Positions 17,696 to 25,900 of a DNA stretch of 64,000 bases are shown in pieces. Both the position numbers and the translations under genes were made by a program. The stretch is from Actinotalea endophytica (GTDB lineage: Bacteria > Actinomycetota > Actinomycetes > Actinomycetales > Cellulomonadaceae): the NCBI RefSeq assembly GCF_025717005.1, contig NZ_JAOVZU010000002.1:221480-285479 (forward strand). Reading direction: 5' to 3'. Every line of letters starts with the position of its first letter. Position 1 is the stretch's first letter. Below the pieces are notes generated by a model. That model did not search any database. It was not told the origin of the DNA and saw nothing but the letters and a program-made list of their open reading frames with translations.

Positions 17696-18034
17696 TCAGG
17701 GCGGTGCGAGGTCCGCCCGCCCTTCCGGATCGACCGCGACGACCCACGTCTCCGGCAGGCGGCCGAACACGGGCGGGCGGTCGGCTGGGACGGTGAGCAC
17801 CAGCTCACCGGACTGCGCATCGACCAGCGCATATGTGCACGGGTGCAGCCAGTTGGCACCCGGCATCTCGTCCCGGAACACCAGGAGTGCAGGGCTGGTG
17901 AGGGAGTGCGTACGGGGGCCGACGACCACGTCGCCGGGCTCGCGCACCTCACGGTCCACGTAGACGACAGCCGGGCCTGACGGCCCCAGCGTCCGAGTGC
18001 CGAGGTCGACCGCTCTTCCTGCGTCGACGAGCAT
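17696..18034 (-). CDS. Small partner protein homologous to the peptidase N-terminal module
   Basis: Protein of 112 residues, first gene of the pair. Residues about 33-90 align with residues 43-100 of the downstream caspase-like peptidase, sharing GDV, LVFxDxMPGAN, HPC and Tyr with little else conserved. There is no signal peptide. I do not recognise the fold. A stand-alone copy of a peptidase's non-catalytic module often acts as an inhibitor, chaperone or recruitment partner; that is inference here. The ATG at 18034 has AAGGAG nine bases upstream, better than the longer frame starting at 18091. The peptidase start follows after 18 bases, so they should be co-transcribed. Confidence 0.72.
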   Translation of the reverse strand: MLVDAGRAVDLGTRTLGPSGPAVVYVDREVREPGDVVVGPRTHSLTSPALLVFRDEMPGANWLHPCTYALVDAQSGELVLTVPADRPPVFGRLPETWVVAVDPEGRADLAPP

Positions 18035-18107
18035 CGCGTGCTCCTTACGGCTCTGCACCGCCAGGATCACTCGCGGGAGGGTCGGCGGCAAGGCGTGGGC
18101 CTGGTTT

Positions 18108-18130
18108 TTTCCTGCGAATGTCGTGGGAAA
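18108..18130 (-). promoter_or_regulatory. AT-rich inverted repeat upstream of the peptidase pair
   Basis: TTTCC at 18108-18112 and GGAAA at 18126-18130 form an inverted repeat with a 13-base spacer within the only AT-rich stretch between the maf fusion and the small partner gene. It sits about 75 bases upstream of the partner's start. The position suits a promoter or operator. The arms are short, so the call is tentative. Confidence 0.3.
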
Positions 18131-18136
18131 TGCCTG

Positions 18137-19378
18137 CTACGTGTCGTGCCGCCACTCGTCCCGCAGCACGGCGTACACGTACTCGTCGGTCCACTCGCCC
18201 TTCCAGAACGCCGCGGAGCGGTGCTCCGCCTCGCGGCGCATGCCGACCCGCTCGAGCAGCCGCGCCGAGGCCGTGTTCCGGGCGTCGCAGTCGGCGACCA
18301 CCCGGTGCAGGCCGGCGCTGAACAGGTGGTCGACGAGCGCGTCGAGCGCCTCGGTGGCGTAGCCGCGGCCCTGCGCCGCACCCGCGAACGTCACGCCGAC
18401 CCGCGCCTGCTCGCCGTCCGGGTCGACCCGCACCGCGAGGTCGCCGACGTGCTCGCCGTCCGCCTCGACCGCGAGCTGGACCCAACGCCCCGGGCTCACC
18501 GGGTCGCGGCCGGCCACCTCGGCGACGAACGCGCGTGCCTGTGCGAGCGTGAACGGCGCGTCCCAGCTCTGGTACCTGGCGACCTCGGGCTCGGAGCGGT
18601 AGGCCGCGAGCGTCCGGGCGTGCTCGGCCGTCATCGAGCGGATCACCAGGCGCGGGGTCCGCAGCACGAAGCCCGTCCGGCCGGCGGCCGTGGTGGCGCC
18701 CGCGGTGGCACCGGGGCTGCCGGCCCACAGCGACGGCACCGTGACGTCGAGCCGGCCGAGGAGGTCGCGCAGCAGCGGCAGGCTCAGCCCGACGACGGTG
18801 TGGTGGTCGCCCTCGAGGCCCGTGACGAACGGCCCGCCGATCCCGTCGATCGTGAAGGCCCCGGCCACCGCCAGCGGCTCGCCGGTCGCGACGTACGCCT
18901 CGATCTCGGCGTCGGAGAGGTCGGCGAAGTGCACCACCGTCGACGCCGTCGCGCCGACCTCACCGGTCGCCCCGTCGCGCTCGTCGACCAGCCAGTGGCC
19001 GGTGTGCAGCACACCGCTGCGCCCGCGCATCCGCCGCCAGCGCGCGATCGCGTCCGCGGGGTCCGCCGGTTTGCCGAGTGCCTCGCCGTCGAGCTCGAGC
19101 AGCGAGTCGCAACCGAGCACCACGAGGTCGTCCGGCAGCTCGGTCCCGTGGTCGTCGTGCGGGACGTGCTCGAGCGTCGGCAGCACCGCGTGCGCCTTGG
19201 CGCGGGCCAGGGCGAGCACCGCGTCGGCCGGCGGGAGGGCCGCGCCGGCCTGCTCGGCCGCCGCGGCCAGCACCGCGTCCTCGTCCACGCCCGAGACCCG
19301 CACCACGGGCTCGATGCCCGCCGAACGCAAGGTCGACAGGCGTGCGGGCGAGGCGGAGGCGAGCAGCAGCGTCGTCAC
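18137..19378 (-). CDS. Maf nucleotide pyrophosphatase fused to a GNAT acetyltransferase
   Basis: Fusion protein of 413 residues. Residues 1 to about 220 are a Maf domain: ASASPARLSTLRSAGI at the start, the catalytic GCDSLLELDGEALGKP segment, and AGAFTIDGIGG late in the domain. Maf proteins hydrolyse non-canonical or modified nucleoside triphosphates. After a Gly/Ala/Thr linker, residues about 230-413 form a RimJ-like GNAT N-acetyltransferase (LRTPRLVIRSM, GAAQGRGYATEAL acetyl-CoA loop, NTASARLLERVGM). Most Maf proteins are stand-alone at about 200 residues. The GTG start has TAGCCT six bases upstream. In mycobacteria maf also sits between the carboxylase beta/epsilon genes and accA3. Confidence 0.92.
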   Translation of the reverse strand: MTTLLLASASPARLSTLRSAGIEPVVRVSGVDEDAVLAAAAEQAGAALPPADAVLALARAKAHAVLPTLEHVPHDDHGTELPDDLVVLGCDSLLELDGEALGKPADPADAIARWRRMRGRSGVLHTGHWLVDERDGATGEVGATASTVVHFADLSDAEIEAYVATGEPLAVAGAFTIDGIGGPFVTGLEGDHHTVVGLSLPLLRDLLGRLDVTVPSLWAGSPGATAGATTAAGRTGFVLRTPRLVIRSMTAEHARTLAAYRSEPEVARYQSWDAPFTLAQARAFVAEVAGRDPVSPGRWVQLAVEADGEHVGDLAVRVDPDGEQARVGVTFAGAAQGRGYATEALDALVDHLFSAGLHRVVADCDARNTASARLLERVGMRREAEHRSAAFWKGEWTDEYVYAVLRDEWRHDT

Positions 19379-19395
19379 GGGCCCAGGCTAGGTCG

Positions 19396-21126
19396 TCACG
19401 CGGTAGGTGCCGCGGCCGGTGCGAGCGCGTCGCGCAGCACGTCCAGACCGACCGACCCGAGGGCCAGCGCCGTGGCGTGGAACTCCTTGAGGTCCGGCTC
19501 GAGGCCCTGAGCGCGCCGTGCCGCGGCGGTCTCGTCCCGGATCGTCTCCCACAGCCGCTGGCCGATCTTGTAGGACGGCGCCTGGCCACCCCAACCGAGG
19601 TACCGGTTCCACTCGAACCGCACGAAGCCCTCGGGCATGTTGACGTTGGACTTGAGGAACTCGTACGCCTTGTCCGCGTCCCAGGTCCCGCCGCCCCAGC
19701 GCTCCGGGCACGGCTTGCCGAGGTGCACGCCGATGTCGAACACCACACGCGCCGCCCGCATCCGCTGACCGTCGAGCATGCCGAGCCGGTCGCCCGGGTC
19801 GTCCAGGAAGCCCAGCTCGGCCATCAGGCGCTCGGCGTACAGCGCCCAGCCCTCGCCGTGCCCGCTGACCCAGCACGCCAGCCGGCGCCACGAGTTGAGC
19901 GTGTCGCGCAGGTAGACCGCCTGGGCCACCTGCAGGTGATGGCCCGGCACGCCCTCGTGGTAGACGGTGGTCTTCTCGCGCCACGTGTTGAACGTCGTGA
20001 CCTCCGGCGGCACGGACCACCACATCCGACCCGGCCGGGAGAAGTCGTCCGACGGGCCGCTGTAGTAGATGCCACCTACCTGGGTCGGCGCGATCCGGCA
20101 CTCCAGGGTGTGCAACGGCTCGGCGATGTCGAAGTGCGCGCCGTCGAGCGCGTCGATCGCCGCGTCCGCGGTCTCCTGCATCCAGGCCTGCAGCGCCTCG
20201 GTGCCCCGGAGCGTGCGCGTCGGGTCGGCGTCCAGCACGGCGATCGCCTGCTCGACGCTCGCTCCGGGCCCGGCGATCTCGGCCGCGACGGCCTCCTGCT
20301 CGGCCACCACCCGGTCGAGCTCGGCCAGGCCCCACTCGTACGTCTCGTCGAGGTCGACCGTGGCGCCGAGGAACAGGCGCGACCAGAGCTGGTAGCGCTC
20401 GCGGCCGAACGCGTCCTCGGCCGGGGCGAGCGGCGTGAGCTCGTCGCGCAGGTACGCGGCGAGCTCACCGTAGGCGGCGCGCGCCGCGGCAGCACCGGCC
20501 TCGAGCCGGGACGCCAGCCCGGCCGGGTCGTCGGACTGGGCGAGCGCCTGCTCGGCTGCCGCGCCGCGCACCAGCTTGGTGAAGAAGGACTCGGACCCGG
20601 CGAGCTCGTCGGCCTGGCGCGCGCACTCCCGGACCTGGCGGATCGCCGCGACCCGGCCACGCGAGGCGGCCAGCTGCAGCGACGAGACCACCCCGGCCAT
20701 CGTGGTCGGCAGCGCCTCGAGCCGGGACGCGACGTTGCCCCACTGCTCGGCCGTGTCGGTCGGCATGAGGTCGAAGACGTCCCGCAGGTCCTGGACCGGC
20801 GACGCGATGTTGTTGAGCAGGCCGAGGAGCTCGTCCGCCTCGTGCAGCTCGAGCATCAGGCCGAGGCGCTCGCGCATCGCGGCGACCGTGACCCGGTCCG
20901 TGTCGTCGACCGGCTCGGCGTCCTCGAGCTGGGCCAGCGTCTCGCGCGCGGCGCGGGCGCCCGCCTCGTGGCCCGCGGGCGACAGGTCCGGCATGAGGTG
21001 GTCGTAGCCGGACAGGCCCATCACCGTCGCGCCGAGCGGGTTGAGCTCGGCGAGGGTGAGCACGTACTGGTCGGCGATCGCGTCGATCGCGCTGGGGGTC
21101 CTGGTGGGACGGGCGTCGTCAGTCAT
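19396..21126 (-). CDS. DUF885 family protein, probable zinc peptidase
   Basis: Protein of 576 residues belonging to the DUF885 family, whose members are predicted metallopeptidases. The diagnostic YHEGVPGHHLQ motif lies near residue 385 and later segments (GHGEGWALYAE, RAARVVFDIGVHLG) are typical. There is no signal peptide, so cytosolic. The ATG at 21126 has TAGGGT seven bases upstream (leaderless pattern); a GTG two codons earlier leaves no room for a promoter. It lies between maf and the carboxylase epsilon gene and has no obvious link to either. Confidence 0.85.
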   Translation of the reverse strand: MTDDARPTRTPSAIDAIADQYVLTLAELNPLGATVMGLSGYDHLMPDLSPAGHEAGARAARETLAQLEDAEPVDDTDRVTVAAMRERLGLMLELHEADELLGLLNNIASPVQDLRDVFDLMPTDTAEQWGNVASRLEALPTTMAGVVSSLQLAASRGRVAAIRQVRECARQADELAGSESFFTKLVRGAAAEQALAQSDDPAGLASRLEAGAAAARAAYGELAAYLRDELTPLAPAEDAFGRERYQLWSRLFLGATVDLDETYEWGLAELDRVVAEQEAVAAEIAGPGASVEQAIAVLDADPTRTLRGTEALQAWMQETADAAIDALDGAHFDIAEPLHTLECRIAPTQVGGIYYSGPSDDFSRPGRMWWSVPPEVTTFNTWREKTTVYHEGVPGHHLQVAQAVYLRDTLNSWRRLACWVSGHGEGWALYAERLMAELGFLDDPGDRLGMLDGQRMRAARVVFDIGVHLGKPCPERWGGGTWDADKAYEFLKSNVNMPEGFVRFEWNRYLGWGGQAPSYKIGQRLWETIRDETAAARRAQGLEPDLKEFHATALALGSVGLDVLRDALAPAAAPTA

Positions 21127-21171
21127 GGCCACGACCCTAGGGCCGCGCGGCCGGCCGGTCGTCCGGTTTGA

Positions 21172-21396
21172 TCAGCGCAGGCTCCAGCGCCACGCGTCGC
21201 CCCCGCGCGGGGGCGTGCCGGACAACCGGTGCACGGCGTCCCGCCAGCGGCGCCGGGCGTCGGTCTCGGACTCGTCGAGGTCGGCCACCGCGCGCACCGC
21301 GGCTCCCGCGCTCGCACCCGCCGCCAGGCCTGCGACCAGCGCGGCCAGCTCGAGCTCGTCCGGGGCCCCGCGGACCACCCTCACCTCGGGCGTCAC
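21172..21396 (-). CDS. accE: Acyl-CoA carboxylase epsilon subunit
   Basis: Small accessory subunit of 74 residues that in actinobacteria stabilises the alpha-beta carboxylase. The N-terminal [18 protein letters not shown] segment and the C-terminal basic/aromatic tail ([16 protein letters not shown]) are typical of AccE-type proteins, which are short and poorly conserved. The GTG overlaps the stop of the beta subunit as GTGA, so stoichiometric translation with it is expected. Recognition rests on motif and position. Confidence 0.85.
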   Translation of the reverse strand: MTPEVRVVRGAPDELELAALVAGLAAGASAGAAVRAVADLDESETDARRRWRDAVHRLSGTPPRGGDAWRWSLR

Positions 21397-22997
21397 AGCG
21401 GGATGTTCCCGTGCTTCTTGGCGGGCAGCGCGGCCCGCTTGGTGCGCAGCGTGCGCAGCGCCCGGACCACCTGCGTGCGGGTCTGCGACGGCGCGATCAC
21501 CGCGTCGACGTACCCGCGCTCGGCCGCGTCGTAGGGGTTCACCAGGGCCTCCTCGTAGTCCGCGACGAGCCGCGCCCGCTCGGCGTCGACGTCGCCGCCC
21601 GCGTCGGCCACGGACTTCAGCGCGGCCCGCTGGAGGATGTTCACCGCTCCGGACGCGCCCATCACGGCGATCTGTGCGGTGGGCCAGGCGAGGTTGACGT
21701 CCGCGCCCAGCTGCTTGGAGCCCATCACGATGTACGCGCCGCCGTAGGCCTTGCGCGTGATGATCGTGACCAGCGGCACGGTCGCCTCGGCGTAGGCGAA
21801 GATCAGCTTCGCGCCGCGGCGGATGATGCCGTTCCACTCCTGGTCGGTGCCCGGCAGGAAGCCCGGCACGTCGACGAAGGTGAGCACCGGGATGCCGAAC
21901 GCGTCGCAGGTCCGCACGAACCGCGCGGCCTTCTCCGCCGCGTTGATGTCGAGCGTGCCGGCCATCTGCAGCGGCTGGTTCGCCACCACCCCGACGGTGT
22001 GGCCCTCGACGTGGCCGAAGCCGATGATCACGTTCTGCGCGTACAGGGGCTGGACCTCGAACAGGTCACCGTGGTCGAGCACGTGCTCCACGACCGTGCG
22101 CATGTCGTACGGCTGGCTGTCGGAGTCCGGGACGAGGGTGTCGAGCTCGAGATCCTCCTCGGAGACGTCCAGCGCCTCGGGGCGCTCGACGTCCTCGGGC
22201 CAGACCGGTGCGTCCGAGAGGTTGTTGGACGGGAGGTAGCCGAGCAGCGTGCGCACGTAGTCGATCGCGTCGTCCTCGTCCGTGCCGAGGTAGTGCGCGA
22301 CGCCCGAGCGGGAGTTGTGCGTCTGGCCGCCGCCGAGCTCCTCGAAGCCGACGTCCTCGCCGGTGACCGCCCGGATCACGTCCGGACCGGTGATGAACAT
22401 GTTCGAGGTGCCGTCGGCCATGACGATGAAGTCGGTCAGGGCGGGGGAGTAGACGGCGCCGCCCGCGCTGGGTCCGAGGATGAGCGAGATCTGCGGGATC
22501 ACGCCGGAGGCCGCGACGTTGCGCCGGAAGATCTCGGCGAACTGGGTGAGGGCGGCCACGCCCTCCTGGATCCGCGCGCCGCCGCCGTCCAGGATGCCGA
22601 TCACCGGCATGCCGGTGCGCAGCGCGAGGTCCATGACCTTGGTGATCTTCTGGCCGTGCACCTCGCCGAGCGAACCGCCGAACACCGTGAAGTCCTGGCT
22701 GTAGACGGCGACCGGACGGCCGTCGACCGTCCCGTGGCCGGTGATGACGCCGTCGCCGGAGATGCGCCGTGCGTCCAGGCCGAAGTTCGTCGAGCGGTGC
22801 CGGACCAGCGCGTCGAGCTCGGTGAAGCTGCCCTCGTCGAGCAGGGTCTCGATCCGCTCGCGGGCGGTCTTCTTGCCCCTCGCGTGCTGCTTGGGAGCGG
22901 TGGCCTCCTCGGTCGCGGCGATCTCGGCGGTGCGGCGTTCGAGGTCGGCGAGGCGGTCGGCGGTCGTGGTCGTGGCGCGCACGGACTGGTCGGTCAC
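21393..22997 (-). CDS. accD5: Acyl-CoA carboxylase beta subunit (propionyl-CoA carboxylase type)
   Basis: Carboxyltransferase of 534 residues transferring CO2 from carboxybiotin to propionyl- or acetyl-CoA. Both crotonase-fold halves are complete: [23 protein letters not shown] and [16 protein letters not shown] in the first, [14 protein letters not shown] and [13 protein letters not shown] in the second. The GTG start has TAGCCT (23005-23010) seven bases upstream on the minus strand and no ribosome site, so it looks leaderless. A perfect palindrome lies directly behind that hexamer. It is coupled to accE and diverges from birA, whose product would biotinylate the alpha subunit. Confidence 0.95.
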   Translation of the reverse strand: MTDQSVRATTTTADRLADLERRTAEIAATEEATAPKQHARGKKTARERIETLLDEGSFTELDALVRHRSTNFGLDARRISGDGVITGHGTVDGRPVAVYSQDFTVFGGSLGEVHGQKITKVMDLALRTGMPVIGILDGGGARIQEGVAALTQFAEIFRRNVAASGVIPQISLILGPSAGGAVYSPALTDFIVMADGTSNMFITGPDVIRAVTGEDVGFEELGGGQTHNSRSGVAHYLGTDEDDAIDYVRTLLGYLPSNNLSDAPVWPEDVERPEALDVSEEDLELDTLVPDSDSQPYDMRTVVEHVLDHGDLFEVQPLYAQNVIIGFGHVEGHTVGVVANQPLQMAGTLDINAAEKAARFVRTCDAFGIPVLTFVDVPGFLPGTDQEWNGIIRRGAKLIFAYAEATVPLVTIITRKAYGGAYIVMGSKQLGADVNLAWPTAQIAVMGASGAVNILQRAALKSVADAGGDVDAERARLVADYEEALVNPYDAAERGYVDAVIAPSQTRTQVVRALRTLRTKRAALPAKKHGNIPL

Positions 22998-23012
22998 TCG
23001 CAGCAGGCTAGT

Positions 23013-23027
23013 TGTCGGGACCCGACA
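23013..23027. promoter_or_regulatory. Perfect palindrome TGTCGGGACCCGACA at the carboxylase promoter
   Basis: Two seven-base arms flank a single central A. The palindrome begins three bases behind the -10-like hexamer of the carboxylase beta gene (23005-23010), within the region RNA polymerase must contact, so a bound dimer would repress that promoter. It is about 120 bases from the birA start. No regulator gene is adjacent, so the protein that binds is unknown. Confidence 0.5.
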
Positions 23028-23148
23028 TCCTGAGTGTGAATCCCGACCGTGTCGTCCTGGTCCGTTGTGCTGGATCGTACAAACCGGCATCGAACGGTGC
23101 TGCGCGGCTCCGAGCGTGCCGGGCAGCCCGACGGGCTAGCGTGGCGAC

Positions 23149-23985
23149 ATGGATCTCGGTGCGCGGGACCTCGTGGAGCGGCTGGTCGCGGTCGGGGCCG
23201 GTCGGGTCGAGGTGCGGGGCGCGGTGGGCTCGACCAACACCGAGCTCGCCGAGGCGGTGCGGGCCGACCCGGAGGCGTGGCCGGACCGGTCGGTCCTGGT
23301 GGCGGCCCACCAGCAGGCGGGCCGGGGGCGTTCCGGGCGGACCTGGACCACACCACCGGGCGTCGCGCTCACCGCGTCGGTGCTGCTGCGTCCGGACGTC
23401 CCGGCCGAGCTGCTCGGCTGGCTGCCGCTGATCGGTGGGCTGGCGGTCGCGGCCGGGCTGCGTGACCTCGGCGCGGCCGCCGAGGTGAAGTGGCCGAACG
23501 ACGTCCTGCTGCCGGCCGAGGGCGAGCTCGCGGGCTGGGGTGCCTACCGCAAGGTCGCCGGGGTGCTCGCGGACGTGGTGGCGGGCGACCGGGTCGCGGC
23601 CGACCAGCAGGTGCGTTCGGTGGTGCTCGGGTTCGGCGTGAACGTCTCCCAGGAGGCCGACCAGCTCCCGGTGGACAGTGCCACGTCGCTGCTGCTCGCT
23701 GGGGTCGCGGTCCGCCGGGACGACGTCCTCGCCGCGGTGCTGAGCCACCTGGTCGCGATGGACGAGGCCTGGCAGGCGGCCGGCGGCGACGCGACGGCCG
23801 CCGGGCTGACCGAGGCGTGGCGGGCGATGTCCGCCGCTCCGGGGGAGGTCGCCGTCGAGCTCCCGGGGGGCGAGCGGCTGGTCGGCGTGGTCGCAGGGCT
23901 CGCGCCGGACGGAGCGCTCCTGGTCGAGGCCGCCGGGCAGGTGCGGGCGGTCCACGCGGGGGACGTCCGGATACGCCGGACGTGA
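23149..23985 (+). CDS. birA: Biotin--[acetyl-CoA carboxylase] ligase
   Basis: Attaches biotin to the carrier Lys of acyl-CoA carboxylase through biotinyl-AMP. The 278-residue protein has the substrate segment GSTNTELAE, the ATP/biotin loop GRGRSGRTW, the KWPNDVLL motif and a C-terminal SH3-like domain. No N-terminal helix-turn-helix is present, so it is a ligase only (group I), not a repressor. ATG 23149 has TAGCGT six bases upstream, suggesting a leaderless transcript diverging from the carboxylase genes. Confidence 0.95.
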   Translation: MDLGARDLVERLVAVGAGRVEVRGAVGSTNTELAEAVRADPEAWPDRSVLVAAHQQAGRGRSGRTWTTPPGVALTASVLLRPDVPAELLGWLPLIGGLAVAAGLRDLGAAAEVKWPNDVLLPAEGELAGWGAYRKVAGVLADVVAGDRVAADQQVRSVVLGFGVNVSQEADQLPVDSATSLLLAGVAVRRDDVLAAVLSHLVAMDEAWQAAGGDATAAGLTEAWRAMSAAPGEVAVELPGGERLVGVVAGLAPDGALLVEAAGQVRAVHAGDVRIRRT

Positions 23986-24028
23986 CCCACCTCACACGGC
24001 TCGCTCCGCCGGGGGCTAGCCTGACGGG

Positions 24029-25039
24029 GTGGCCGAATCGCACGACGCCGGGCTACCCCCCGACCTGGTCGCCGCGCTGGCGGCGCTCGACGACGCGCTC
24101 CTCGGCGGCCCGCGTGACCTGACCGTCGAGGACGTGGCGCGGCTCGCGCACGTCCGCGAGGACGAGGTGCGGACCTTCTGGCACGCACTCGGCCTGCACC
24201 TGCCGGGCGCGGGCGAGGCCGGGTTCACCGCGGCGGATGCCGAGGTCATCGGCGCGTTCGTCGGTGCCAGCCGGGAGTTCGACCTGCGTCCCGACGCCGG
24301 GGTGTCGCTGGTCCGGGCGATGGGTCACTCGGTCGAGCGGCTCGTCGCGTGGCAGTCCGAGACGATCATCGAGCACCTGGTCGGCAGGTACGGGATCCGG
24401 GACAGCGAGGCCCGTCGGCTGCTGCTCGACCGGATGCTCGTGGTCAGCGGTCTGCTGGAGAAGGGACTGGTGCACGCCTGGCGCCGGCACGTCGCGGCGA
24501 TCGCGCTGCGCACGGCCGCCAACGCGGACCTCGCCGCCCCGGACGACGACGAGCTGCCGCTCACCCGGGCGGTCGGGCTCGCCGACGTCGTCGGCTTCAC
24601 CACCCGCACGGCGCACCTGGGCGCGGCGGCGCTCGCGGAGTACGTGCAGGGGTTCGAGGCTCGTGCGCGCGACGTGGTCACCGAGCACGGGGGACGGGTG
24701 ATCAAGACGGTGGGCGACGCGATCCTCTTCGTCGCGGACGACCCGGCGACCGGTGCCGAGGTCGCGCTCGGTCTGGTCAGGGCGTTCGGTCCGGAGACGG
24801 ACGCACCGCTGCGCGCCGGGCTGGTGTGGGGGCGCGTGCTCTCCCGGTTCGGCGACATCTTCGGGCCGTCGGTCTCGCTCGCGTCGCGGCTGTGCGACGA
24901 GGCGGGCCCGGGCCGCGTGCTCGTCGACGAGGTGACCGCGGCCAACCTCGCCGGACGGTTCCTCCTCGAGCCGCTCGAGGCCCGTGAGGTCGCCGGGATC
25001 GGAGAGCTGCGACCCAGCCTGCTCATCGCCGAGGGGTGA
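24029..25039 (+). CDS. Class III adenylate cyclase with N-terminal regulatory domain
   Basis: Predicted cytosolic cyclase of 336 residues. Residues about 1-165 are helical and resemble the autoregulatory domain of mycobacterial Rv1264/Rv2212-type cyclases. The C-terminal cyclase domain has the first metal Asp in LADVVGFTTR, the second in KTVGDAILF, and a GPSVSLASRL segment where the conserved Asn of the usual VNLAARL motif is Ser. That Asn-Arg pair stabilises the transition state, so activity or specificity may differ. GTG 24029 has TAGCCT six bases upstream (leaderless). It stands alone after birA. Confidence 0.88.
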   Translation: MAESHDAGLPPDLVAALAALDDALLGGPRDLTVEDVARLAHVREDEVRTFWHALGLHLPGAGEAGFTAADAEVIGAFVGASREFDLRPDAGVSLVRAMGHSVERLVAWQSETIIEHLVGRYGIRDSEARRLLLDRMLVVSGLLEKGLVHAWRRHVAAIALRTAANADLAAPDDDELPLTRAVGLADVVGFTTRTAHLGAAALAEYVQGFEARARDVVTEHGGRVIKTVGDAILFVADDPATGAEVALGLVRAFGPETDAPLRAGLVWGRVLSRFGDIFGPSVSLASRLCDEAGPGRVLVDEVTAANLAGRFLLEPLEAREVAGIGELRPSLLIAEG

Positions 25040-25058
25040 CGGACCGGGCCGCTCGGCG

Positions 25059-25808
25059 TCAGACCGGCTCGATCAGGTGGGGGCCGTCGTTGCGCACCGA
25101 GCTCACGTCGGTCGACACGGGCACCGCGGTCAGACCGGTCGGGGCGTCGCCGAGCAGCGCGAGCGCGTCCTGCGGGGTCCGGTCCGGGTCGAGCCACGCG
25201 GACCAACGGTCCGGCGTGACCAGCACCGGCTGGCGGTCGTGCAGCGGTCCGATCACGGGGTCGTCCGCGGGCGCACCGCCGGTGACGATCGTCATCGACA
25301 CGAGCCAACGGTGCGGGTCGTCGTCCGCGCGGGTCGGGTCGCGCCAGAACTCGTAGAGGCCGGCGAACGCCAGGAGGCCGCCGTCCGCCGGGTGGATCCA
25401 GTGCGGGGTCTTGCGGGTGCTCTTCGGCGCGCCCGCCGGCGGGTCGGTCCACTCGTAGTAGCCCTCGGCCGGGACGAGGCAGCGGCGTGCGGCGAGCGCC
25501 TTGCGGAAGGCGGGCTTCTCGGCGAGCGTCTCGATCCGCGCGTTGATCATCCGGGAGCCGACCGACGGGTCCTTGGCCCAGCCGGGGACCAGGCCCCAGC
25601 GGGCGAGGCGCAACGACCTGACCAGGTCGCCGTGCGTGCCGTCGGGGAGCTTCTCGGGCCGTTCGACGACGATCCGGACCGGGTCGGTCGGGGCGAGGTT
25701 CCAGGACGGCGGGAGGCCTGCGGCGTCCTCCGCGACGTCCTCGGGGTCGACTCCGAACGCGTCGGCCAGGTCCTGCGCCGCGCGGAACGAGGCGTAGCGC
25801 CCGCACAT
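25059..25808 (-). CDS. SOS response-associated peptidase (SRAP, YedK/HMCES-like)
   Basis: Protects abasic sites in single-stranded DNA by forming a thiazolidine crosslink through its N-terminal Cys. The 249-residue protein starts MCGRYA, giving Cys2 after Met removal, and has the family motifs WNLAPTD, RWGLVPGWAKD, INARIETL and CLVPAEGYYEW. It ends 19 bases after the cyclase stop on the opposite strand and diverges from the efflux gene at 25901. Confidence 0.95.
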   Translation of the reverse strand: MCGRYASFRAAQDLADAFGVDPEDVAEDAAGLPPSWNLAPTDPVRIVVERPEKLPDGTHGDLVRSLRLARWGLVPGWAKDPSVGSRMINARIETLAEKPAFRKALAARRCLVPAEGYYEWTDPPAGAPKSTRKTPHWIHPADGGLLAFAGLYEFWRDPTRADDDPHRWLVSMTIVTGGAPADDPVIGPLHDRQPVLVTPDRWSAWLDPDRTPQDALALLGDAPTGLTAVPVSTDVSSVRNDGPHLIEPV

Positions 25809-25900
25809 GGCCCCAGCATGGCGCGCGGCACCGACGCGCGCCGCGCCGGATCGTGGGATTGCGATGTCGAATCGATACGACGCGGGCCATACTTGTCCCC

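Noticed and set aside
17696-18034. Bacterial gasdermin partner for the caspase-like peptidase
   Set aside because: The partner is 112 residues, far shorter than gasdermins, has no lipidation or pore-like features, and instead resembles the peptidase's own N-terminal module.
18105-18110. T-tract as a terminator for the Maf-GNAT gene
   Set aside because: The T-run is on the plus strand whereas the gene is transcribed on the minus strand, and no GC hairpin precedes it.
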